Shown here one piece after another: positions 1 to 5,919 of a stretch of 8,205 nucleotides of DNA (the first letter of the stretch is position 1; every line of letters starts with the position of its first letter). This DNA comes from an uncultured Christensenellaceae bacterium (GTDB taxonomy: Bacteria > Bacillota > Clostridia > Christensenellales > Christensenellaceae). The notes under the pieces are model-generated. The model saw only the letters and a list, made by a program, of their open reading frames with translations, searched no databases and was not told where the DNA came from. The translations under genes were made by a program, and so were the position numbers. Location: positions 1 to 8,205 of the forward strand of contig CAKSBK010000031.1 of NCBI GenBank assembly GCA_934438035.1. Direction: 5' to 3'.

Positions 1-361
1 GCTTGTAGACGCTCCCTGCTCCGCACTGGGACTCTTATACAGAAAACCCGATATAAAGCTAAAAAAAACGCCGGACGAGCTTAAAAAAATAGTAAAAACA
101 CAGCTGGAAATTCTAAAAACGGCTTCCCGCTATGTTGCCCGGGGCGGCAGGCTTATATATTCCACCTGTACTATAGATAAGGACGAAAACGAGGGAATAA
201 TAGATTGCTTTTTAAATGAAGAGCGGGGCTTTAAGGCGGCGGAGCTTTCTTTATATATGCCGGAGGCTTTTAAGAAAAGGACGCAGGAGGGCAGGCTTAC
301 GCTTTACCCGCATATTGACGGTATAGACGGCTTTTTTATTGCCGCATTGGAGAGAAAATGA
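1..361 (+). CDS. rsmB: 16S rRNA (cytosine-C5) methyltransferase RsmB, C-terminal part
   Basis: This is the last 119 codons of a gene whose 5' part lies outside the window; the frame starts at base 2 and ends at the TGA at 359-361. RsmB methylates C967 (E. coli numbering) of 16S rRNA using S-adenosylmethionine. Visible motifs are DAPCSALG at bases 8-31 (motif IV, whose Cys helps release the product) and YSTCT around bases 158-172 (motif VI, with the nucleophilic Cys), followed by DENE. The usual motif IV reads PCSG; here the Gly is Ala, a mild variation. The segment ends in the family's typical DGFFIA block, so the C-terminus looks intact. The stop overlaps the rlmN start as ATGA, which suggests translational coupling. 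The position directly before rlmN is the usual Firmicute arrangement. A related RsmF/NOP2-like enzyme cannot be fully excluded without the N-terminal NusB-like domain. Confidence 0.9.
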   Translation, partial: LVDAPCSALGLLYRKPDIKLKKTPDELKKIVKTQLEILKTASRYVARGGRLIYSTCTIDKDENEGIIDCFLNEERGFKAAELSLYMPEAFKKRTQEGRLTLYPHIDGIDGFFIAALERK

Positions 362-1398
362 AAAAAAGGCTGTTAGATTTGAGCGTTCCGGAGCTTTCGG
401 AGGAAATGGCGAATATAGGAGAAAAGCCCTTTAGGGCGAAGCAGATATATTCCTGGCTTATAAAAAACAAGAGCTTTTCCGAAATGAATAATCTTCCCTT
501 GCAGCTTAAAGATAAGCTTGCCGAAAATTATTCGGAAGGGCTTTGCGAGATTGAACAGACGCAGGTTTCAAGCGATAAAACGAGAAAATATCTTATGAAA
601 ATGCAGGACGGAAGTTTCGTAGAATGCGTGCTTATGCATTACGAATACGGAAACACGATTTGTATTTCCACGCAGGTTGGCTGCGCGATGAACTGCGCTT
701 TTTGCGCCTCCTGCAAGGGCGGGCTCATAAGAAATTTATCTGCGGGAGAAATACTCTCCCAGGTTATTGCCGTTAACGCCGATATAGGAGAAAACGGAAG
801 GAACATAACGAATATAGTGCTTATGGGCACGGGAGAGCCGCTTTCAAATTACGGGGCGGTTAAAAAGTTTTTAGAGCTTATAAACGCAAAAGAGAGCCTC
901 AATATATCCTTTAGAAATATTTCTCTTTCAACCTGCGGAATAGTTCCCGCAATATACCGCTTTGCGGATGAAAATATAGGCGTTACGCTTTGTCTTTCGC
1001 TTCACAGCGCTTTTGCGCAAAAGAGGCGCGTTCTTATGCCTATAGCGGAAAAATACGATATTAAAGAGACTCTTGCCGCTATGGAGTATTATCAAAAAAA
1101 GAGCGGCAGAAGAGTTATTTTCGAATATCTTCTGATAGGCGGCTTTAACGATACGCATGAGGACGCTTTGGAGCTGAAAAAAATATTGGGGCATATTAAC
1201 TGCCATATAAATCTGATACCCTATAACGAGGTGGAGGGCGCTGCCTTTAAAGCTCCGGAGAAAGGAAGAGTATACGGCTTTTTAAACGAGCTTGAAAAGC
1301 TTAAAATAAGCGCAACGGTAAGGCGCTCTTTAGGAAGAGATATTGACGGAGCCTGCGGTCAGCTGCGTGCGAAAAGAATGGCGAAAGGAAATAATTAA
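358..1398 (+). CDS. rlmN: Dual-specificity RNA methyltransferase RlmN (radical SAM)
   Basis: The 346-residue protein is the normal family length. RlmN installs 2-methyladenosine at A2503 of 23S rRNA, and in some bacteria at A37 of certain tRNAs, by radical SAM chemistry with a methyl-cysteine intermediate. The 4Fe-4S ligands are C109, C113 and C116 in the CxxxCxxC motif. C102, in TICISTQVGC, matches the resolving Cys118 of E. coli RlmN. C333, in DIDGACGQL, matches the methyl-carrying Cys355. The SAM-binding GTGEPL motif is at residues 157-162 and an RNLSAGEI block at 125-132. Residues 1-95 resemble the N-terminal accessory domain. The ATG overlaps the rsmB stop by four bases and has a GGAG ribosome-binding site at 349-352. 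An extra cysteine, C119, lies three residues after the last cluster ligand, where homologues usually have Gly or Thr. All catalytic residues are present, so the enzyme is expected to be active. Confidence 0.96.
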   Translation: MKKRLLDLSVPELSEEMANIGEKPFRAKQIYSWLIKNKSFSEMNNLPLQLKDKLAENYSEGLCEIEQTQVSSDKTRKYLMKMQDGSFVECVLMHYEYGNTICISTQVGCAMNCAFCASCKGGLIRNLSAGEILSQVIAVNADIGENGRNITNIVLMGTGEPLSNYGAVKKFLELINAKESLNISFRNISLSTCGIVPAIYRFADENIGVTLCLSLHSAFAQKRRVLMPIAEKYDIKETLAAMEYYQKKSGRRVIFEYLLIGGFNDTHEDALELKKILGHINCHINLIPYNEVEGAAFKAPEKGRVYGFLNELEKLKISATVRRSLGRDIDGACGQLRAKRMAKGNN

Positions 1399-4046
1399 TG
1401 GACGTTTGTTCGCTTTCACACGTCGGAAAAGTACGTGAAAAAAACGAAGATACCGTTTATGTTTCGGGGAGCGGCGCTCCTCTTCTTGCGATGGTTGCGG
1501 ACGGAATGGGCGGTCAGGCGGCGGGTAAAACGGCGAGCAGCACTACTGTAAGCTATATTTCCTACGAGCTTAAGGACAGACTCAAAAGGACGGATGAAAA
1601 GACTCTTGCAAGCGTTGCCGTTAAGGCGAGCGACCGTATTTTTGAGATTTCCAAGAGAAAAGAAGAGTATAAAAACATGGGAACGACGCTCGCTGCGGCG
1701 ATTGTCGATTCCAAAAAGGTTTGCGCCGTAAATATAGGCGATTCAAGAATATATAAATTCGGAAAAGACGGCTTAAAGCAGGTTACAAAAGACCATAAAT
1801 ACGTGCAGTATCTTGTGGAAAAGGGATTTTTAACTCAGCAGGAGGCGGATATTCACCCATACAGAAACATAATAACAAGAGCAGTGGGTATGGAGGACGT
1901 TACGCCCGATACATTTACGTTTGAATGGGAGATTTCGGATACGCTTCTTATCTGTTCGGACGGTCTTTACGACGAGGTGAGTAAAGAAGAGATTTCGGAG
2001 GTCCTTTCGAAAAGAGGTTCCGCAAGGCAAAAAGCGCAGACGCTTATGGAAAAAGCGCTTAATGCCGGCGGAAGAGATAACGTCTCCGTAATAGTAATTA
2101 TAAACGACAATGTTTTAGGCTCCGTTATTAAAAACAGATTTGAAATCCGCCGCCTTGTAGACGAGGGAGGAATGAGCCGAGTTTACCGCGCATACGACAG
2201 AAAGCAAATGCGTTCGGTTGCCGTTAAGGTGCTTAAAGAAGAGTTTCAGTCAAACAAACAGATTGTAAACGGCTTTTTAAAGGAGGGAGAGGTTACTTCC
2301 CGCCTGGCGCATAAAAACATCGTCAGAATTGTAGATTACGGCACCCGCGGCAGCATGAGATATATAGTAATGGAATATATCGAGGGGTCGACTCTTGCCG
2401 CGCTTATGGAAAAAGAAAGGCTTCCGATTGAAAAGAGCGTAAGTATTGCAAAAAAATTGCTTTCCGCATTGAGCTATTCTCACCACAGGGGAGTTGTACA
2501 CAGAGATTTAAAGCCGCGTAACGTTCTTATTGACCTTGACGGAGAGCCGTATCTTACGGATTTCGGAATAGCGGGGGAATTGGGAGAGCAGGAAATAAAT
2601 AATGACGAAAAGGTAGTCGGTTCGGTTAATTACTTTTCTCCAGAGCAGGCTACGGGGCAGAAAACGGGCGTTTCGACAGACATATATTCTATGGGAATAA
2701 TGCTTTATGAAATGTGTACGGGAAGACTTCCCTTTGTTGCGGAGGACAAGCTCTCGGTTGCTCTTATGCATCTTCATACGCCGCCCGTCGCGCCTAAGGA
2801 AATAGAGCCGTCTTTGCCGGAGAGCTTAAATAAAATAATATTAAAGGCGATCGAAAAAAAGCCGGAGGACAGATATCAGAGCGCTTCGGCAATGGGAAGA
2901 GATATTGCAAGGTGCCTTACGGAAAAAAGCGGCGCTTACGTTAAAGAGGCTAAGGAGGAAAAGCGCAGGAGACTTAAAAATAAGCGCCTTATTCCCGTGA
3001 TTTCCATTGCTCTGTCGGTAGCCGCGGCTTTGACGTTCGCCGTTATTTTCCTCATTTCAAGGGGCAGCGCCTTTAAAACGATTTATATGCCGAATCTGAT
3101 AGACAAGACGGAAGACGCCGCGATGCTGCAGCTTAACGAATACGGGCTGGATCTTGATATAACAATAACCTATGAAAAGGGAATTTCCATGGAGGATGGA
3201 AAGGTTATTTCCCAAAGCCCGGAGGCGGGAAAAACGCTTAAGGATAACGACAAGGTTACGGTGATTGTTTCAAAAAATCAGGATGAGCTTCCTGATATGC
3301 CGGATCTTTCGGGAAAAACGGAGGAGCAGGCAAAGCAAATACTTAAAGATATGGGAATACAACCGTCAAACATAGTTACGACGCAGACGAATTATGAGGA
3401 CGTTGAAAACGGAATCGTTTATTCGCAGTATCCCGACGCAGGCGCTCATCTTAAGGAGGATACGGCGGTAATACTGTACATTAACAGAATTTTCGTATAT
3501 TCAGACGGCAAAATTCCCGATGTTTACGGTCTTGATACTGAAGACGCGGTGTACGGCTTGAGATTCTCAAAATACAATTTCGGCAGAATTTGGATTTATG
3601 AGGATTATGAGGCTTCGGGAAGCTACGGAACGGTGTTTGATCAAAGCCCGAAATCGGGAGAGGCATATTCTTCCGGGCAGGATATAAAGCTTTATACCTA
3701 TGCGCTTTCACAGGCAAATTACGGTTCCTCGTTTAAGCTTAAAAAAAGCGTTGCGGAAGCGCTTTTGACGGGGAAGGAAAAGACCGTCACAGTGACGCTG
3801 AGCATACAGCGTACAACGGAAACGATGACGAACGAGGCGTATGCGGGCGCGCCTATAATTGATTTTGAGCGTGTTGTTTTTGAAAAGCAGCTGAGTTATG
3901 ACGAGGCGGTTAATATGAAAAAGCTCAACACGGATTTTAAGCTGTATCTCGAAAATGCAGATGAAGCTGACAGATATATTTTAAATTATTACGTGGACGG
4001 AGAGCTTTTTGAGACGTCCGAAACGAGCCTTAAAAAGCTAAACTGA
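1398..4046 (+). CDS. prkC: Fused PP2C phosphatase - PASTA Ser/Thr protein kinase (PrpC-PrkC fusion)
   Basis: One 882-residue frame carries two enzymes that are normally separate. Residues 1-238 are a PP2C/Stp1-type phosphatase: NED at 16-18, DGMGG at 35-39, GDSR at 114-117, CSDG at 186-189 and GRDN at 225-228, so the metal ligands D35, D115, D188 and D227 are all present. Residues 248-510 are a PknB/PrkC-type kinase with K277 (VAVK), HRD at 368-370, N375, DFG at 388-390, SPEQ at 414-417 and D428. A basic stretch (522-530) precedes one membrane helix (531-553), so both enzymes should be cytoplasmic. Outside are three PASTA repeats (about 560-626, 630-697, 704-768), the third divergent, which in this family sense peptidoglycan fragments or lipid II. 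Residues 770-882 form an unassigned extension. Oddities: D255 replaces the first glycine of the ATP loop, and the activation loop (391-408) has no Ser or Thr. The ATG shares one base with the rlmN stop (TAATG). No start codon lies at the domain junction that could give a separate kinase. Confidence 0.93.
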   Translation: MDVCSLSHVGKVREKNEDTVYVSGSGAPLLAMVADGMGGQAAGKTASSTTVSYISYELKDRLKRTDEKTLASVAVKASDRIFEISKRKEEYKNMGTTLAAAIVDSKKVCAVNIGDSRIYKFGKDGLKQVTKDHKYVQYLVEKGFLTQQEADIHPYRNIITRAVGMEDVTPDTFTFEWEISDTLLICSDGLYDEVSKEEISEVLSKRGSARQKAQTLMEKALNAGGRDNVSVIVIINDNVLGSVIKNRFEIRRLVDEGGMSRVYRAYDRKQMRSVAVKVLKEEFQSNKQIVNGFLKEGEVTSRLAHKNIVRIVDYGTRGSMRYIVMEYIEGSTLAALMEKERLPIEKSVSIAKKLLSALSYSHHRGVVHRDLKPRNVLIDLDGEPYLTDFGIAGELGEQEINNDEKVVGSVNYFSPEQATGQKTGVSTDIYSMGIMLYEMCTGRLPFVAEDKLSVALMHLHTPPVAPKEIEPSLPESLNKIILKAIEKKPEDRYQSASAMGRDIARCLTEKSGAYVKEAKEEKRRRLKNKRLIPVISIALSVAAALTFAVIFLISRGSAFKTIYMPNLIDKTEDAAMLQLNEYGLDLDITITYEKGISMEDGKVISQSPEAGKTLKDNDKVTVIVSKNQDELPDMPDLSGKTEEQAKQILKDMGIQPSNIVTTQTNYEDVENGIVYSQYPDAGAHLKEDTAVILYINRIFVYSDGKIPDVYGLDTEDAVYGLRFSKYNFGRIWIYEDYEASGSYGTVFDQSPKSGEAYSSGQDIKLYTYALSQANYGSSFKLKKSVAEALLTGKEKTVTVTLSIQRTTETMTNEAYAGAPIIDFERVVFEKQLSYDEAVNMKKLNTDFKLYLENADEADRYILNYYVDGELFETSETSLKKLN

Positions 4047-4047
4047 C

Positions 4048-4055
4048 GAGGGGAG
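4048..4055 (+). promoter_or_regulatory. Ribosome-binding site that places the rsgA start at ACG
   Basis: The purine-rich GAGGGGAG starts two bases after the stop of the kinase gene. Its GGAG core (4052-4055) ends eight bases before the ACG at 4064, a normal spacing. No other Shine-Dalgarno-like sequence fits a later in-frame canonical start, so this site supports translation from the ACG, or from the ATT at 4076 as a weaker alternative. Confidence 0.55.
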
Positions 4056-4063
4056 AATAAAAA

Positions 4064-4933
4064 ACGAAAGGCGTTATTTTAAAAGGAGTAGGCGGTTTTT
4101 ATTACGTCAAATGCGAAAGAGAGGTTTACGAATGCAGGGCAAGAGGCAAGTTTCGCCTTGAAGGGGTAAAACCTATTCCGGGAGACATCGTGGAAATAAC
4201 TCCGCCGACGGACGTATCCTTGGGATATGTCGAGAGTATTTACGAAAGAAAAAACGAGCTTATACGCCCGGCGGTTGCGAATGTAGATATGCTTCTCATA
4301 GTTTTGTCGGCAAAAAAGCCCAAACCTGATTTTCTTTTGGCGGACAAGCTTTCGGTTTACGCGCAATATAATTTGATTAATTATGCGGTTGTAATAAATA
4401 AATGCGACGCCGCCGCGGGTGAAGATATTAAAGAGCAGTATAAAGGACTTAACGTTCCTATTCTCTGTGTTTCCGCAAAAATGCAGCATGGAACGGATAA
4501 ATTAAGGGAGCTTATTAAAAATAAATGCGTATGTTTTGCAGGACAGTCCGCAGTGGGAAAATCCTCCCTCATTAATGCGCTCAATTCAAGTTTTGAGCTT
4601 GAAACGGGAGGACTTTCAAAAAAGACGGACAGGGGCAGACACACCACAAGGCATTCGGAGCTTATGTTTATTCCGGATATTAACGCAACGGTGATAGACA
4701 CGCCCGGCTTCAGCGTGCTTGAATGCATAGATATAGAGCCGCCCGAGCTTTCGGATTATTATCCCGAATTTAAAAGAAGCGGCTGCCGGTTTTTGCAGTG
4801 CCTTCATGATAGAGAGCCGGGCTGCGCAGTTAAAGAGCAGCTTATAAAAGGGGAAATATCAAAAGAGAGATACGATAGATATTTAATACTGTTAAATCAA
4901 TTAAGACAAAGAAAGGAAACTATGTATGACTGA
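4064..4933 (+). CDS. rsgA: Ribosome small-subunit maturation GTPase RsgA, apparent ACG start
   Basis: RsgA (YjeQ, CpgA/YloQ) is a circularly permuted GTPase that binds the immature 30S subunit and helps finish its decoding centre. From the ACG at 4064 the product is 289 residues, the normal length. An OB-fold N-terminus (KGVILKGVGGFYYV, then GDIVEI) leads into the permuted G motifs: NKCD (G4) at 112-115, SAK (G5) at 137-139, GQSAVGKS (G1) at 160-167, the switch segment TDRGRHTT at 188-195 and DTPG (G3) at 212-215. The C-terminal zinc-binding set is C241, C246, H248 and C254. The start is unusual. An in-frame TAA at 4058-4060 limits the frame, and no ATG, GTG or TTG occurs before the GTG at 4190, which would delete about 42 OB-fold residues. 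ACG sits exactly where homologues have the ATG before KG. The kinase gene ends 17 bases upstream; B. subtilis PrkC is known to phosphorylate CpgA. Identity is certain, the start is not. Confidence 0.93.
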   Translation, partial: TKGVILKGVGGFYYVKCEREVYECRARGKFRLEGVKPIPGDIVEITPPTDVSLGYVESIYERKNELIRPAVANVDMLLIVLSAKKPKPDFLLADKLSVYAQYNLINYAVVINKCDAAAGEDIKEQYKGLNVPILCVSAKMQHGTDKLRELIKNKCVCFAGQSAVGKSSLINALNSSFELETGGLSKKTDRGRHTTRHSELMFIPDINATVIDTPGFSVLECIDIEPPELSDYYPEFKRSGCRFLQCLHDREPGCAVKEQLIKGEISKERYDRYLILLNQLRQRKETMYD

Positions 4934-5585
4934 CAGAAAAATAATGGTTGCGCCTTCAATTTTATCGGCGGATTTTGCGGCTATGGGAGAAGCGGTGGAA
5001 AAATGCAGCGAGTGGGGCGCCGATATGATACACTGCGACGTTATGGACGGACTTTTTGTTCCCAATATAACATTTGGACAAAGCATGGTTGCCGCTCTTA
5101 AAAAAAGAAGCGTGCTTCCCCTGGACGTTCATCTTATGATAGAAAGACCTGAGAGATATATTGAAGAGTTTGCACAGGCGGGAGCGGATATAATAACCGT
5201 GCACGCCGAGGCAACAAAGCATCTTAACAGAGTTCTTAACCAAATATCCGCAGCGGGAGTTAAGGCGGGGGTTGCATTAAATCCTGCGACGCCCGTAAGT
5301 GCGGTTGAATGCGTGCTTGAATATACCGATATGGTTTTACTTATGTCCGTTAACCCCGGCTTCGGCGGTCAGGCGTTTATTCCCTATACGCTCGCAAAGA
5401 TTGAGAAGCTTAAGCAGATGATCGAGCTTTCCGGGAAGAATATAGATATAGAGATAGACGGCGGAGTTTCGGGTGCAAACGCCAAGCATTTAACGGCGGC
5501 GGGCGCAAACGTGCTTGTTGCGGGAAGCGCCGTGTTTAAGGCGGACAGACCCTCTGCGGTTATAGAAATGCTTAAAAACAGATAA
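4926..5585 (+). CDS. rpe: Ribulose-phosphate 3-epimerase
   Basis: The 219-residue cytosolic TIM-barrel enzyme interconverts D-ribulose 5-phosphate and D-xylulose 5-phosphate in the non-oxidative pentose phosphate pathway. Metal ligands and catalytic residues are visible: H36 and D38 in IHCDVMDG, H69 in LDVHLMIERP, and D178 in IEIDGG. D38 and D178 are the expected acid/base pair. The phosphate-binding regions are NPGFGGQ at 143-149 and the GSAVF segment near 200-204. The N-terminal APSILSADF block is typical. The start at 4926 overlaps the last eight bases of rsgA and has an AAAGGAA ribosome-binding site at about 4911-4917. This start gives six residues before the conserved MVAPS, so M7 is a less likely alternative. 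It is the last gene of the ribosome/kinase block. In B. subtilis the next gene is the thiamine pyrophosphokinase thiN, which is absent here. Confidence 0.97.
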   Translation: MTDRKIMVAPSILSADFAAMGEAVEKCSEWGADMIHCDVMDGLFVPNITFGQSMVAALKKRSVLPLDVHLMIERPERYIEEFAQAGADIITVHAEATKHLNRVLNQISAAGVKAGVALNPATPVSAVECVLEYTDMVLLMSVNPGFGGQAFIPYTLAKIEKLKQMIELSGKNIDIEIDGGVSGANAKHLTAAGANVLVAGSAVFKADRPSAVIEMLKNR

Positions 5586-5592
5586 TTAGAGG

Positions 5593-5620
5593 TTGACATT
5601 TATTTTTACGGTGCTATAAT
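5593..5620 (+). promoter_or_regulatory. Sigma-A-type promoter for the T-box/aminotransferase unit
   Basis: A perfect -35 TTGACA (5593-5598) and a perfect -10 TATAAT (5615-5620) are separated by 16 bases, and a TG extended -10 element lies at 5612-5613. Transcription should begin around 5626-5628, just before the leader RNA. The promoter begins only eight bases after the rpe stop, and no terminator is visible between rpe and this promoter, so read-through from upstream is possible. Confidence 0.85.
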
Positions 5621-5625
5621 CATAG

Positions 5626-5900
5626 TAACTTAAGTTACGGCTGAGATAAGAAGGAGTAGCGTGAGAGAGGCTTTTAAAGAGAGAGGGCGGAAGGTGAAAG
5701 CCCTTAAGCGGCTTGCGTGAAGCAGTCTTTGAGCTTTGAACCGAACGGCGCTTTTGCCGCTGAGTAGGCTTCAACGGGTGCTGACCGTTATATCGGCGGC
5801 GGCGTGTAGGCGCTGCGGTGAGTGCGGGTTTTCCCGAATTTAGGTGGTACCACGAATATAAAAGTTCGCCCTGAATGCTTTTCGGCATTCGGGGTTTTTT
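5626..5900 (+). ncRNA. T-box leader (tRNA-Ala-sensing riboswitch), specifier GCA
   Basis: This 5' leader senses uncharged tRNA and fills the 334-base gap before the aminotransferase gene. The conserved T-box core is AGGTGGTACCACG at 5842-5854; its TGGT (5845-5848) would pair with the ACCA end of a tRNA with discriminator A, as in tRNA-Ala. Stem I can be folded by eye: a basal helix 5639-5642 with 5732-5735, a K-turn-like GAGAT (5643-5647), a helix 5648-5651 with 5726-5729, a specifier loop with AGGAGTA (5652-5658) opposite GAAGCAG (5719-5725), and an upper helix 5659-5663 with 5714-5718. The distal part has GGGC/GCCC (5685-5688, 5700-5703) and AGAGAG-type motifs. The specifier is read as GCA (5722-5724), an alanine codon. 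The antiterminator pairs 5839-5844 with 5870-5875 and 5853-5856 with 5865-5868, which excludes the terminator. A small CGGG-TTTT-CCCG hairpin lies at 5825-5836. The alanine reading agrees with the gene downstream. Confidence 0.93.
5869..5900 (+). terminator. Regulated intrinsic terminator of the T-box leader
   Basis: A ten-pair stem (5869-5878 with 5885-5894, one G-U pair) with a six-base loop is followed by six T residues (5895-5900). Bases 5870-5875 also form the 3' side of the antiterminator, so the two structures cannot coexist. Uncharged tRNA-Ala should favour read-through. Confidence 0.92.
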
Positions 5901-5905
5901 AATGA

Positions 5906-5912
5906 AAAGGAG
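5906..5912 (+). promoter_or_regulatory. Ribosome-binding site that fixes the aminotransferase start
   Basis: AAAGGAG ends seven bases before the ATG at 5920 and lies beyond the terminator T-run. It decides the start against two earlier in-frame ATGs: 5875, which is inside the terminator stem, and 5902, which has no ribosome-binding site of its own. Confidence 0.85.
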
Positions 5913-5919
5913 AATTAAA

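Noticed and set aside
2100..2150. Assembly artefact or lost stop joining two separate genes
   Set aside because: The frame is continuous with sensible residues on both sides, and no near-stop or start remnant is in frame. I keep the fusion as real but list read checks.
4079..4489. A 136-codon open frame on the minus strand
   Set aside because: It lies opposite rsgA, has no recognisable domain, ribosome-binding site or promoter, and rsgA is certain on the plus strand.
4190..4933. RsgA starting at the GTG at 4190
   Set aside because: This would remove about 42 residues of clearly conserved OB-fold sequence that is in frame upstream, and no ribosome-binding site lies at a proper distance from 4190.
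5586..5760. A short coding gene between rpe and the aminotransferase
   Set aside because: The space is accounted for by the promoter and T-box leader; minus-strand open frames here are antisense to the leader and show no protein family features.
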